A stretch of 64,000 nucleotides of DNA from Flavobacterium reichenbachii (GTDB taxonomy: Bacteria; Bacteroidota; Bacteroidia; Flavobacteriales; Flavobacteriaceae): contig NZ_MUHF01000012.1 of NCBI RefSeq assembly GCF_002217435.1, forward strand, positions 62,001 to 126,000. The letters are read 5' to 3'. Both the position numbers and the translations under genes were made by a program. Shown here one piece after another: positions 46,320 through 55,650 of the stretch. Under the pieces are notes generated by a model, which was not told the origin of the DNA, made no database searches, and saw only the letters and a list, made by a program, of their open reading frames with translations. Every line of letters starts with the position of its first letter. Positions within the stretch are counted from its first letter, which is position 1.

Positions 46320-47930
46320 ATGAAGCACTACTACTTTACATTTATACTATTAATGTTTTCAGCTGCGATGTTTTCGCAAGAAGATGCATGGGTTTATTTC
46401 AAAGATAAACCAAGTTCGCAGTCATTTTTAGACAAACCGTCTGATATGCTTTCAACGCGTTCTTTAACTCGGAGAACAAATCAAAATATTGCCTTAGATC
46501 AAATAGATGTTCCTGTCGAAAAAAGCTATCTAAATCAGATAAAATCCAGTGCTGGAATTACGATATTGGCTAAATCAAAATGGCTTAATGCGCTTCATAT
46601 CACGGGAACCCAAGCCAATGTTTCGGCTCTTAAATCATTAGCATTTGTTGATAAAGTTGTTTTTGCAAATAAGACGCTCAATATAACTGCAAAAATAATT
46701 AGTGAAAATCGTACTGTAGAAACACAGAATAAATTAAAAACAACAATTGATTATGCTTACGGAAACGCAGCAAGCCAAATCCAAATGCTTAATGGCCAGA
46801 TTTTGCATAAGCAGAATTATACTGGAGAAGGAAAAGTTATTGCTGTTTTAGATGCTGGTTTTCCAGGTGTAAATACGGCACAGCCTTTCCAGAATCTCCA
46901 AACAAATAATAGAATTTTAGGCGGTTACGATTTTGTTAATCGGAATGCCAATTTTTATACCGGAGATGATCATGGTACTTTAGTGCTTTCAACTATGGGA
47001 GGTTACAAAGAAAATGCCTTGGTTGGCACCGCTCCCGATGCTTCTTATTATCTGTTTATAACAGAAAATGATGCTTCTGAAAATCCAATTGAGGAATCGC
47101 TTTGGGTCGAAGCTGCTGAAAAAGCAGATAGTCTTGGAGTAGATATTATAACCACTTCTTTAGGTTATTTTAGTTTTGATAAGGCTGGCGAAAGCCATAC
47201 TTACAGTGATATGAATGGGAGTACGACTTTTATTTCCAGAGGGGCAGAAATTGCTTTTAGCCGAGGAATAATTGTAGTGGCTTCTGCAGGGAACGAAGGC
47301 AGAACCGCAGAACCGCATATTGGAGCTCCGGCAGATGCTGTTTCTGTAATAGCAGTTGGTTCTGTTACTTCTGCAAAAGTAAAATCAGATTTTAGTTCAG
47401 TTGGACCAAGTTTTGATAATCGAATAAAACCAGATGTAATGGCGCAGGGAACAGCTGCTGCAGTTTCTAATGCATCCGGAACTATTGGAACTTCAAACGG
47501 GACTTCTTTTTCATGTCCGATAATGGCGGGTATGATTGCGTGTTTGTGGCAGGCTTTTCCGGAAAAAACAAATAAGGAAATCAGAAAAATGATTTTAGAA
47601 TCCTCTGATAGATATACTGCGCCAAACTATAATTATGGGTACGGAATTCCAAATTTTGGATCGACTCTGGGTACTGAAACTTTTAATTCCTCTTCTGAAA
47701 TTTTTTCAGTTTATCCTAATCCTGCTTTAACACAGGTTTCATTTTTATTTTCTGATAAATTAGATACAGCTTCGGTATCCATATATTCTATTTTAGGACA
47801 AAAACTGATCGAAAAACAAATTACGAGTCAAAATCCTGTACTTTCTTTGCAGTCTTTAAAAAGCGGACTTTATTTTTACACTTTTGATGCCGAAAGCCTT
47901 CATAAAACAGGAAAGATAATCAAACAATAA
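46320..47930 (+). CDS. Subtilisin-like S8 serine peptidase with T9SS sorting tail
   Basis: A 536-residue exported protease. A signal peptide (residues 1-19) is followed by a propeptide of the inhibitor I9-like type (about 25-125), then the S8 domain with catalytic Asp178 (VLDAGFPG), His218 (DDHGTLV) and Ser396 (GTSFSCP). The last 75 residues (VYPNPALTQV...GLYFYTFD...GKIIKQ) form a type A T9SS C-terminal sorting domain, so the enzyme is exported across the outer membrane and perhaps anchored. It follows mnmA closely and precedes the flavin oxidoreductase by 10 bases. Confidence 0.94.
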   Translation: MKHYYFTFILLMFSAAMFSQEDAWVYFKDKPSSQSFLDKPSDMLSTRSLTRRTNQNIALDQIDVPVEKSYLNQIKSSAGITILAKSKWLNALHITGTQANVSALKSLAFVDKVVFANKTLNITAKIISENRTVETQNKLKTTIDYAYGNAASQIQMLNGQILHKQNYTGEGKVIAVLDAGFPGVNTAQPFQNLQTNNRILGGYDFVNRNANFYTGDDHGTLVLSTMGGYKENALVGTAPDASYYLFITENDASENPIEESLWVEAAEKADSLGVDIITTSLGYFSFDKAGESHTYSDMNGSTTFISRGAEIAFSRGIIVVASAGNEGRTAEPHIGAPADAVSVIAVGSVTSAKVKSDFSSVGPSFDNRIKPDVMAQGTAAAVSNASGTIGTSNGTSFSCPIMAGMIACLWQAFPEKTNKEIRKMILESSDRYTAPNYNYGYGIPNFGSTLGTETFNSSSEIFSVYPNPALTQVSFLFSDKLDTASVSIYSILGQKLIEKQITSQNPVLSLQSLKSGLYFYTFDAESLHKTGKIIKQ

Positions 47931-47940
47931 TACATTTTGA

Positions 47941-48885
47941 ATGAATAGAATTACAGAGCTTTTTAATATAAAATATCCAATAATTCAAGGAGGAATGATT
48001 TGGAACAGTGGCTATAAACTGGCATCTGCAGTTAGTAATGCTGGTGGTTTGGGCCTTATTGGCGCTGGTTCTATGTATCCTGAAGTATTACGTGAGCATA
48101 TTCAGAAATGCAAAAATGCAACCAGCAAGCCTTTTGGAGTCAATATTCCAATGTTATATCCAAACATTGAAGAAATTATGAATATTGTGGTTGAAGAAGG
48201 TGTTGATATTGTTTTTACATCGGCAGGAAATCCTAAAACCTGGACTTCGTTTTTAAAATCAAAGGGAATTACTGTAGTGCATGTTGTAAGCAGCAGTGTT
48301 TTTGCTTTAAAAGCGCAGGAGGCAGGAGTAGATGCAATTGTGGCAGAAGGATTTGAAGCAGGCGGTCATAATGGCCGCGAAGAAACGACAACCTTAACGC
48401 TGATTCCGATGGTAAAAGAAAAAATTCAGATTCCGATAATTGCAGCCGGCGGTATTGCAACGGGAAGAGGAATGCTGGCCGCAATGATTTTAGGTGCCGA
48501 CGGTGTACAGGTTGGAAGCCGTTTTGCAGCTTCATTAGAATCATCTGCACACAATAATTTCAAAGAAACTATAGTTAGAATAAAAGAAGGTGATACACAA
48601 TTGACTCTTAAAGAATTAGCTCCTGTAAGACTGGTTAAAAATAAGTTTTATAATGATGTACAATCTTTATATGAAAAAAGTCCTTCAAAAGAAGAATTAA
48701 TAGCACTTTTGGGTAGAGCAAGAGCAAAGAAAGGTATGTTTGAAGGAGATTTAGAAGAAGGCGAATTAGAGATTGGTCAAATAGCCGGTTTGATTCATGA
48801 AATTTTGCCTGCTGAGAAAATTATACAAGAAATGATGGCGGATTTTGAAACTGCCAGAAAAGAAAAGACTAAATTTGAGTTTTAA
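47941..48885 (+). CDS. NAD(P)H-dependent flavin oxidoreductase, nitronate monooxygenase / FabK-like
   Basis: A 314-residue TIM-barrel FMN enzyme. GGMIWNSGYKLASAVSNAGG at the start, the AEGFEAGGHNGRE segment near 136 and IAAGGIATGRGM near 166 are family blocks. The same fold includes nitronate monooxygenase (detoxifies alkyl nitronates) and FabK enoyl-ACP reductase, and EGFEAGGH is close to the FabK form. Sequence alone does not settle which. It begins 10 bases after the peptidase stop. Confidence 0.88.
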   Translation: MNRITELFNIKYPIIQGGMIWNSGYKLASAVSNAGGLGLIGAGSMYPEVLREHIQKCKNATSKPFGVNIPMLYPNIEEIMNIVVEEGVDIVFTSAGNPKTWTSFLKSKGITVVHVVSSSVFALKAQEAGVDAIVAEGFEAGGHNGREETTTLTLIPMVKEKIQIPIIAAGGIATGRGMLAAMILGADGVQVGSRFAASLESSAHNNFKETIVRIKEGDTQLTLKELAPVRLVKNKFYNDVQSLYEKSPSKEELIALLGRARAKKGMFEGDLEEGELEIGQIAGLIHEILPAEKIIQEMMADFETARKEKTKFEF

Positions 48886-48903
48886 AAAGCACGAGAGACA
48901 ACT

Positions 48904-49314
48904 ATGAATACTTTACGCATCTATATAATATTTCTTTTTTTAGGTTTTGGTCTGCATAATTCTTACGCACAATCGTACCAATTTAAGACTACTGGATTTA
49001 GTGTTTTGGAAAAAAACGAAAAAGGAAAATGGGGAGAATGGTCCGATCTTGATTTGGTCAATCTTTCGGTAATTTTGGATACCAATAAACATCGAATAGT
49101 GATTTACTCGATGGAAATTCAGCTTTTTAATATCTTAGATTACATCCAGAGAGAAGAAAACGATACAGATATTACATATTCATTTATGTGTAAAGATAAT
49201 GACGGAAAGGAATGTAAATTATCTATAATTACCCGAAAAAAACAAGATTACCGTAAGCAGCTTTATATTAATTACGACGATCATATTATTGTGTATAATA
49301 TTTTTACAGCTTAA
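48904..49314 (+). CDS. Secreted hypothetical protein
   Basis: A 136-residue protein with a signal peptide (FLFLGFGLHNSYAQ) and a beta-rich body. It follows the oxidoreductase by 18 bases and ends at a bidirectional terminator. No family was recognised. Confidence 0.7.
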   Translation: MNTLRIYIIFLFLGFGLHNSYAQSYQFKTTGFSVLEKNEKGKWGEWSDLDLVNLSVILDTNKHRIVIYSMEIQLFNILDYIQREENDTDITYSFMCKDNDGKECKLSIITRKKQDYRKQLYINYDDHIIVYNIFTA

Positions 49315-49321
49315 AAAAACA

Positions 49322-49357
49322 ACAAACCCTGCAGATTCAATAATTTGCAGGGTTTGT
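49322..49357. terminator. Bidirectional terminator
   Basis: Perfect 12-bp stem (49322-49333 and 49346-49357) between converging genes. Confidence 0.85.
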
Positions 49358-49380
49358 CATTTATTGGAATAAAATAAAAA

Positions 49381-49815
49381 CTATTCAATATCTTTTATGA
49401 ACTCATCATACTCCAGATAAAACATTTCAAGAGCATGCATATTTTCATTAAAGAAATCAAAAATTGCATCCCAATTATTTTTATTACTAAAGCCTACGCC
49501 CAGCTTTTCAATCCAAATTCTGCTGATGGTTTTACCGCTTTCTAAAGTGTAATTTTTTTCGAAAACTAAATCTTTTATAAATTCTTCTTCCAGAATATTT
49601 TTTAAGGCTTCAATTTTTTCATAATAAGCAGTCCTTTTTTCGTCGCTTCGATGTTCAATATCAATTAAAACCTGTGCTTTTTTATTGTCTACATAAAATT
49701 TAAAAGAGAAGTCTTTAATCTTAGTATCATAAAGCACCCATTTGCGCGGATATTTTTCGGCAAAAGCCACCCAAAATTCTCTTTTTATTCGTTGTGATTC
49801 TTCTCTGCTGTACAT
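49381..49815 (-). CDS. DUF4268 family protein
   Basis: A 144-residue acidic cytosolic protein. It carries the DUF4268 layout: FWVAFAEKYPRKWVLYDTKIK near residue 12, VLIDIEHRSDEKR near 49 and a Trp/Phe-rich C-terminus. In other bacteria this domain appears next to restriction or defence-type nucleases, but no such genes are near it here, so a role cannot be inferred. Confidence 0.8.
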   Translation of the reverse strand: MYSREESQRIKREFWVAFAEKYPRKWVLYDTKIKDFSFKFYVDNKKAQVLIDIEHRSDEKRTAYYEKIEALKNILEEEFIKDLVFEKNYTLESGKTISRIWIEKLGVGFSNKNNWDAIFDFFNENMHALEMFYLEYDEFIKDIE

Positions 49816-49906
49816 TTTTACTGCTATGATTTTAGAAAACTTGCGGAAACGCGTTTTCTGGAGTATATTTATATTTTAAATGAAAGTACAAAAATAAACT
49901 TTGATT

Positions 49907-50569
49907 ATGAATTTTCAAGATTTTTTGCAATATGTTCCTAATATAATTCCAGTAAAATTGCCAGCTGTTGCAGCTCATTTAAAAATGGCTCCAAAAGAGC
50001 GGGCAGAAGCATTAAAGAATCTGGATATAGAAGCAATAAATCCTAGAATTGCAGCTGTAATGATGCTTTTGTATCCAAAAAATGATGAAACACATCTTAT
50101 TTTAATAGTTCGAAATGCTTACAATGGAGTTCATTCTTCGCAGATTGCTTTTCCGGGCGGTAAATACGAAACTACAGATACGGGTTTTGAACAGACCGCT
50201 TTGCGCGAAACTCATGAAGAGGTTGGAGTTTTACCAGAAAAAATTAAGATTATAAAAGAATTTACGCCAATGTATATTCCGCCAAGTAATTTTTTAGTGC
50301 ATCCTTTTTTAGGAATTTCTACAGAAGAGCTTTCATTTTATCCAGATGTAAGAGAAGTAGCTTCGATTATAGAACTGCCTCTTTCTGTTTTTTTGGATGA
50401 TGAAATTATCATAGACGCTGTACTTTCAACTTCTTATGGCGCAAATATTTCGGTTCCCGCCTTTAATATACAAAACCATATTGTATGGGGAGCAACAGCA
50501 ATGATTTTGAGTGAGTTGAGAGATGTTTTGAAAATAACTTTTGGGGATAATTTAAAAACTAAAAAATAA
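49907..50569 (+). CDS. Nudix hydrolase, CoA pyrophosphatase-like
   Basis: A 220-residue cytosolic protein. The ATG at 49907 is preferred over a TTG two codons earlier. The Nudix box is ALRETHEEVGVLP at about residue 98, preceded by the CoA-specific stretch SQIAFPGGKYE. It probably cleaves CoA or related diphosphates (CoA to 4'-phosphopantetheine plus 3',5'-ADP). The box spacing is slightly atypical because the upstream loop is divergent, so the substrate is not certain. Confidence 0.85.
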   Translation: MNFQDFLQYVPNIIPVKLPAVAAHLKMAPKERAEALKNLDIEAINPRIAAVMMLLYPKNDETHLILIVRNAYNGVHSSQIAFPGGKYETTDTGFEQTALRETHEEVGVLPEKIKIIKEFTPMYIPPSNFLVHPFLGISTEELSFYPDVREVASIIELPLSVFLDDEIIIDAVLSTSYGANISVPAFNIQNHIVWGATAMILSELRDVLKITFGDNLKTKK

Positions 50570-50642
50570 CAATTTGATATTCATAATATTAAGATTTTAT
50601 TTCCGAAATTAGTTATAAGTATTAGTAAACGAATAATTTTTG

Positions 50643-50650
50643 TATGTTTG
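50643..50650 (+). promoter_or_regulatory. -7 box for the PlsC-like gene
   Basis: TATGTTTG matches TAnnTTTG, 31 bases before the start. Confidence 0.6.
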
Positions 50651-50681
50651 CGGACTAACAAAAGAATAAAGATTAACTGCT

Positions 50682-51491
50682 ATGGGATTGTTTAAACGAA
50701 ATCCTTTTGGACATATATTATTCATTAAGAAATGGCTGATCCGAATTTTGGGTTCCATGACTCATAGAAGATATAGAGGTTTTAATGACTTACAGATTGA
50801 AGGATCTGAAATCATTAAAACGCTTCCTGATACAAATGTTTTGTTTATATCAAATCATCAGACTTATTTTGCCGATGTTGTAGCAATGTTTCATGTCTTT
50901 AACGCAAGTTTATCAGGACGTCAAGACAATATTAAGAATATCGGTTATTTGTGGCAGCCAAAGATGAATTTATACTATGTCGCAGCCAAAGAAACCATGC
51001 AGTCGGGGTTGCTGCCAAGAATATTAGCATATGTAGGAGCAATCACTGTAGAGAGAACATGGCGCGCAAAAGGTGTTGATGTAACAGAAAAGCGTGATGT
51101 TAACCCAAATGACACCGAAAATATTCGAATAGCTCTTGAAGACGGCTGGGTTATTACTTTTCCGCAAGGAACTACAAAATCGTTTAAACCCGTTCGTAAA
51201 GGAACAGCTCATATTATAAAACAGCATAAACCTATTGTAATTCCGATCGTGATAGACGGTTTTCGCCGTTCGTTTGATAAGAAAGGATTACGCATGAAAA
51301 AGAAAGGAATTCTACAATCTTTCATTATCAAAGAACCTCTTGATATTGATTATGAAAATGATACAATCGATGAAATCGTTGAAAAAGTAGAATATGCAAT
51401 AGAGCAGCATCCTTCATTTTTGAAAGTTATTCCTGCAGAAGAATTAAAAATACAAGAAGAACTCAATCAAATGAGAAGATGGGATTATTAA
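50682..51491 (+). CDS. PlsC-like 1-acyl-glycerol-3-phosphate acyltransferase family protein
   Basis: A 269-residue inner-membrane-associated protein of the lysophospholipid acyltransferase superfamily. The catalytic block is NHQTYFAD, with His59 and Asp65, giving five residues between them instead of the usual HX4D. The FPEGTR block reads FPQGTTKSF, so its glutamate is replaced. These changes recur in a divergent Bacteroidota subgroup and may affect activity or acceptor specificity. It may acylate lysophosphatidate or another lipid. It is encoded alone with its own promoter. Confidence 0.85.
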   Translation: MGLFKRNPFGHILFIKKWLIRILGSMTHRRYRGFNDLQIEGSEIIKTLPDTNVLFISNHQTYFADVVAMFHVFNASLSGRQDNIKNIGYLWQPKMNLYYVAAKETMQSGLLPRILAYVGAITVERTWRAKGVDVTEKRDVNPNDTENIRIALEDGWVITFPQGTTKSFKPVRKGTAHIIKQHKPIVIPIVIDGFRRSFDKKGLRMKKKGILQSFIIKEPLDIDYENDTIDEIVEKVEYAIEQHPSFLKVIPAEELKIQEELNQMRRWDY

Positions 51492-51544
51492 CGATTTAGA
51501 GTTTTTTGTTTCAAGTTTCATGTTTCAAGTTGGGCTGGTATCTT

Positions 51545-51584
51545 AAAAACCTTTGAACCTTTGTCGCTCTGAGCCTTTGAACCT
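51545..51584. repeat. AACCTTTG-family intergenic repeat, copy 3
   Basis: Reads AACCTTTGAACCTTTGTCGC then TCTGAGCCTTTGAACCT, the best copy of the family also seen at 27715 and 37961. It separates converging genes. Confidence 0.65.
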
Positions 51585-51587
51585 CAA

Positions 51588-52220
51588 TTAAAAATCAATC
51601 TTCTTCAGCTCTTTATAGTTTGAATATAATCTGCGAAGCAGTGTTCCGTAAAGTAGTCTGTAAATACACCAGAACAGTCCTAAAAGTATCAGTGTCAGCA
51701 GGACAAATGCGCCAATAGAAAATAACATAGCAATACCGTTTGCTGCTAATTTCTGGCGGATAAACTCCATATCAGGGTTATAAACATACCCAATAAAAAA
51801 GCTCACCACGCACGAAACTACAACTATTCCCAGATTATACCATACATAATATTGAACTGTTTTTCTGGTTCTTAAAATACTGCCCATTAATAATTTGGTA
51901 GAAACTGTTGTGGATATAGTTTTGTAATTTTTATAAAAAAAGTAAATGAAAACTAAAGTTACAGCGTAATTAAAGCACATTAAAACCTGCATATAAAGTA
52001 TAATTTCAGGATGATTGATCTTTTGAATCATATCATCAATATTTGAATAGTAGTTTGTTATAGTCCAAAAAGATACTTCCAAAATACTGATAATCAAAAT
52101 CCACTTCACGATGGAAGATGATTTTTTATGAATCATTTTGTAGATCTCTTTCTCAGAAATTTGTTCAAAAGAATCCGAGTTCTTTTTCCAGTCTTTTTTT
52201 AGTAAATCCAGTTCTTTCAT
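51588..52220 (-). CDS. Four-helix membrane protein, possible anti-sigma-type partner
   Basis: A 210-residue protein with a charged N-terminal 35 residues that should face the cytoplasm (MKELDLLKKDWKKNSDSF) and four hydrophobic segments (about 36-57, 73-97, 118-141 and 155-183). Family name is not recognised with certainty; related proteins appear in databases under unreliable names. Its gene starts 8 bases after the ECF sigma gene stop, which is the usual place for an anti-sigma factor. The short cytoplasmic N-terminus could bind the sigma factor. That role is inferred. Confidence 0.7.
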   Translation of the reverse strand: MKELDLLKKDWKKNSDSFEQISEKEIYKMIHKKSSSIVKWILIISILEVSFWTITNYYSNIDDMIQKINHPEIILYMQVLMCFNYAVTLVFIYFFYKNYKTISTTVSTKLLMGSILRTRKTVQYYVWYNLGIVVVSCVVSFFIGYVYNPDMEFIRQKLAANGIAMLFSIGAFVLLTLILLGLFWCIYRLLYGTLLRRLYSNYKELKKIDF

Positions 52221-52228
52221 AATAATCT

Positions 52229-52723
52229 TTAAGGATTTAATATTTTTTTAAGTTTCCCTTTAATTCTGTTCATTTTCACACGTGCATTCACTTCGCTTAT
52301 TCCTAAGGTTATTGCTATTTCTTGATAATCTTTGTCTTCTAAATACATAAAAACTAATGCTTTTTCGATGTCATTAAGCTGATATACTGCTTTATACATC
52401 AATTTAATTTGTTCCTCTTCTTCATAATTGTAATCAACGTCTTTTACAAAATGCTGATGACTTTCATAATCTACGGTAGATATGGTCCTTTTGGTTTTTC
52501 GGTATAGGGTAATGGCGGTATTTAGGGCAACGCGATACGTCCAGGTCGAAAATTTACTATCGCCTCTAAATTTAGGATACGCTTTCCATAACTGAATGGT
52601 GATTTCCTGAAACAAGTCTTTGTGAGCGTCTTCGCCAGCAGTATATAATCTACAAATCTTGTGGATTATATTCTGATTTGCCTGCAATTGCGCAACAAAT
52701 GACTGTTCTAGATTTTCGCTCAT
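52229..52723 (-). CDS. RNA polymerase ECF-type sigma-70 factor
   Basis: A 164-residue ECF sigma factor. Region 2 (about 20-85) has DLFQEITIQLWKAYPKFRG and the -10 binding block STWTYRVALNTA. Region 4 (about 105-160) has DKDYQEIAITLGISEVNARVKMNR, the -35 reading helix-turn-helix. It is not FecI-like with a FecR partner; the partner is a membrane protein. The gene is divergent from the barrel/macroglobulin operon and preceded by repeated ACACCGT sites that may be its own promoter. Confidence 0.9.
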   Translation of the reverse strand: MSENLEQSFVAQLQANQNIIHKICRLYTAGEDAHKDLFQEITIQLWKAYPKFRGDSKFSTWTYRVALNTAITLYRKTKRTISTVDYESHQHFVKDVDYNYEEEEQIKLMYKAVYQLNDIEKALVFMYLEDKDYQEIAITLGISEVNARVKMNRIKGKLKKILNP

Positions 52724-52732
52724 ATGGTATTA

Positions 52733-52763
52733 GTACACCGTAACGGGATTTTGTTACACCGTG
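52733..52763. promoter_or_regulatory. Direct and inverted repeats between the sigma gene and the barrel gene
   Basis: TACACCGT occurs at 52734-52741 and 52755-52762, exactly 21 bases apart (two helical turns). The same stretch holds an inverted GTAAC (52740-52744) / GTTAC (52753-52757). It lies 10-40 bases before the sigma start and 112-142 before the barrel start. It may be an ECF promoter or an operator for both directions. Confidence 0.5.
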
Positions 52764-52874
52764 AAAATAAAAATAATTTATAACAAAATAAAATTTTAGC
52801 GATAATCTTAATAATTTTCAATTCCTTTCCAACCTTTTACAGAGAATCGTACTCTATATATAAAAGCCTCGTTT

Positions 52875-55646
52875 ATGAAAAAATTATTACTATTGACTTT
52901 TCTTTTTTTAACCGCCTCAGGATTCTCTCAAAACTTTTATTACGGAAATGTCAGCGAAGACGGCTCACCAATTCCCGGCGCCAGAATTTGTGTAGTCAAC
53001 ACGCAAAGATGCACCACTTCAGATTTTGATGGAAATTATACTATTGAAGTTAAAATTGGTGATCAGTTAAAAATTTCTGCTATAGGATTGGAATCAACAA
53101 TTATTAGAATCACCAGTCAAAATATTCAAAAAAATGATCAAACAGTAGATCCCATTTTAAGCGATGATTATATTGCTAAGCTAAAAAAGCCAACAGATTC
53201 TATTAAAATTTCTAAACCATCAGGAACTTTTGCCTTCAATCTTTTTGATGGCTTTGGCGAACAGTATTTAATGAAAATTAATAGAGATGCCAAACATTTT
53301 TATAGTTTGAAGTACAAATACGAGTACAATAAATTGTCTTTTGAAGCCAGTCAGGAATTAATGGTTTCATCGCCAATCCGAATGCAAAAGTATCAAAAAA
53401 CATATGCGCAGGGCAGAAGTCAAAATGGAGAATTAGTATATCAATCTCCGGAAACAAACGAAATTTTCAGCTGGGGACCAAACGTAAATTCTTTAGAATA
53501 TTCAGGAAATAAATCTGAATATTATCCGCAGGGAAATATTGTAAACAAGACATTTGGTAACGGAAATGCATTAGAACTTTACAATCCGAATGATTTTTTC
53601 AATAACGGAATGGACAATAAATACATGCTGAATACCCAAATTGAAGGAACAAAGGGCAATATAATGAGAATAAATCTTACTTATAAAACAGGTAAAATTT
53701 CTATTCCAACGAGCCGAAATAATGAAATTGCAGCATTTGTCAAATATTCTAGAAATGTTTCAAAATTAAGTAAAATAGAAACTATTTTATCTTATGATGA
53801 TTTCGAAAACAATCTAACCAACTCCAATTTTGCAGTAAATAAGATCGTTTTTGCAAATGCGGTAACGCCAATTCATTTTGATAATAATTTTGCGTCCACA
53901 TTATCAAATGGTTTACAGCGAAGTTATGCACAGTCTGAAAATAATCCTTATTATTTGCTTCAGAATAATGTCGATAAAAATAAAAGCAAAACCATTTCTT
54001 TCAATTTTAATCATAAATATACCAAGGATAAGAATTGGAACAGTGCAAGTGCTAGTTTTCAATCTTCTGAAATTAAAAACACAAACGGTCAGAGTTTTTA
54101 TACTGCCGGAATTGCAGCGCCTAATTTCAATGAAAGAAAAGAAAGATTTAGCAATTTTTCAGTTTCAGATGTTTTCAACCACACCATTGATTCTCGCGGA
54201 TTTGTAGAAACAAAAATTGATTTCAGGTTTCAGGAACGAAAATTAAACCGTCAGTATTTTACCGGATTTGCTGCTCCAATTGATTTTCCTGACAATAGTT
54301 TATCTCAAAATAAATTCGATATTTCGCAGCAGCGATTTGAAGTTTTTTATAACGCGAATGTATCGTATACTTTTCGTGATATTCTTTCTTATTATGAGCA
54401 ATTGGTTTTAAAAGCAAATACGAACCTGAATTATTCGTCAACCGTAAAAGGAAAGTTTATGCCCAATTTTCTTGCTTCCGCAGAAATTAAAGACCTTTTT
54501 AATGAATCGCTTTCGATTACCGTCAGCCAGTCTTATAATCAGGTGGAACCTTCTTTGCAAAATAATAATTTGAATTTTAATTCCTTACGTTACAACGTTA
54601 GTCAGTTCAAAGAACTTCAGAATAATTTAGAATTGATAACGCCAAAAAATGCCATTGCCACACAGGAAATCAATACAAATTTGAGCTTGATGTATAATTT
54701 CGATTATCGCTGGAATTTTAATTTTAATTTTTACAACAAAACAGTTGATAATTTATATGTTCCCAGTTTTAACCTAAATACCATTAATTGGTCGCCAGAC
54801 GTAAATTATAAAGAGAATGGAGTTGAATTCGAAATACAAAAAACATTTGATAGAAGAAATTTAGCTTATAGTTTCAATTTAAATTTCACTCATTATAAAA
54901 ACAAAGTCACAAGTTTGAATAACAATCAAAGCAGCATTCCATTTGCCGGTTTTGCTGATGTTAATAAAAATTATATCGCTGGCCAGCCGCTCGGTGTTAT
55001 TGTCGGAAACGGCTATTTAAGAGACAATAATCAGAATATAATTATTGATAATGATGGTTTTCCTGTTGAAGATGCACAGCCAAAAATTTTAGGCAATCCA
55101 AATCCTGATTTTGTTGTTGGTTTTTTCAATTCATTAAAATATAAAAACTTTACGCTCAACCTTTCTTTTGATTGGAGTCAAGGCGGCGAAATGTGGAATG
55201 GAACACAGCAAACGTTGAATTATTACGGAAAATCTGAACTGACTGAACAACAGCGAAATATAAGTAATTATGTTTTTGCGGGCGTTACACAATCAGGCGC
55301 AGTAAATACAAAAACCGTTTCTTTTTATGATGCGAATCTTCCTGTACAGCAAAATCGCTGGACGAGATACGGAATCGACGGTGTTGCAGAAGATGCGATT
55401 GAAGACGCGACTTATTTTAGATTGAATGCTGTGAGTTTATCGTATACTAATAATCCCTATTTTAATTATGGAAACAGAATAAGTTATACAATTTCACTTT
55501 TTGTAAATAACGTTTTTGTGCTGTCTAAAAACAAACAAGCTTTCAGCAGTAATGCTATGTTTAATTCTTTAGACTCAAGCGGATTAGAATATTTCAATGC
55601 GCCCATGATGAGAAGTTTCGGATCTTCTTTAACCATTAAATTTTAA
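52875..55646 (+). CDS. SusC-type outer-membrane barrel lacking a plug domain
   Basis: A 923-residue protein with a signal peptide (LLLLTFLFLTASGFSQ) and a carboxypeptidase-like regulatory domain at about 22-95 (SEDGSPIPGARICVVNT, DFDGNYTIEV). In a SusC protein the plug should follow, with a VVGYG-type opening and LKDASATAIYG. None is present: the chain passes through a short linker (near 105-125) straight into beta-barrel strands. C-terminal SusC barrel signatures remain, NPNPDFVVGF (741-750), SQGGEMWN and WTRYG from 829, and the last residue is Phe as in outer-membrane barrels. The next gene, 4 bases on, encodes the missing plug. The frame is continuous, so this is not a frameshift. Confidence 0.88.
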   Translation: MKKLLLLTFLFLTASGFSQNFYYGNVSEDGSPIPGARICVVNTQRCTTSDFDGNYTIEVKIGDQLKISAIGLESTIIRITSQNIQKNDQTVDPILSDDYIAKLKKPTDSIKISKPSGTFAFNLFDGFGEQYLMKINRDAKHFYSLKYKYEYNKLSFEASQELMVSSPIRMQKYQKTYAQGRSQNGELVYQSPETNEIFSWGPNVNSLEYSGNKSEYYPQGNIVNKTFGNGNALELYNPNDFFNNGMDNKYMLNTQIEGTKGNIMRINLTYKTGKISIPTSRNNEIAAFVKYSRNVSKLSKIETILSYDDFENNLTNSNFAVNKIVFANAVTPIHFDNNFASTLSNGLQRSYAQSENNPYYLLQNNVDKNKSKTISFNFNHKYTKDKNWNSASASFQSSEIKNTNGQSFYTAGIAAPNFNERKERFSNFSVSDVFNHTIDSRGFVETKIDFRFQERKLNRQYFTGFAAPIDFPDNSLSQNKFDISQQRFEVFYNANVSYTFRDILSYYEQLVLKANTNLNYSSTVKGKFMPNFLASAEIKDLFNESLSITVSQSYNQVEPSLQNNNLNFNSLRYNVSQFKELQNNLELITPKNAIATQEINTNLSLMYNFDYRWNFNFNFYNKTVDNLYVPSFNLNTINWSPDVNYKENGVEFEIQKTFDRRNLAYSFNLNFTHYKNKVTSLNNNQSSIPFAGFADVNKNYIAGQPLGVIVGNGYLRDNNQNIIIDNDGFPVEDAQPKILGNPNPDFVVGFFNSLKYKNFTLNLSFDWSQGGEMWNGTQQTLNYYGKSELTEQQRNISNYVFAGVTQSGAVNTKTVSFYDANLPVQQNRWTRYGIDGVAEDAIEDATYFRLNAVSLSYTNNPYFNYGNRISYTISLFVNNVFVLSKNKQAFSSNAMFNSLDSSGLEYFNAPMMRSFGSSLTIKF

Positions 55647-55650
55647 CACG

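Noticed and set aside
53878..54207. 109-codon frame inside the barrel gene
   Set aside because: It is an out-of-frame shadow of the SusC-type barrel and contains no independent domain.
52875..55646. Loss of the plug through frameshift or assembly error in the barrel gene
   Set aside because: The frame is continuous across the regulatory-domain to barrel junction, with no stop, repeat or abrupt composition change, and a plug exists in the adjacent gene.
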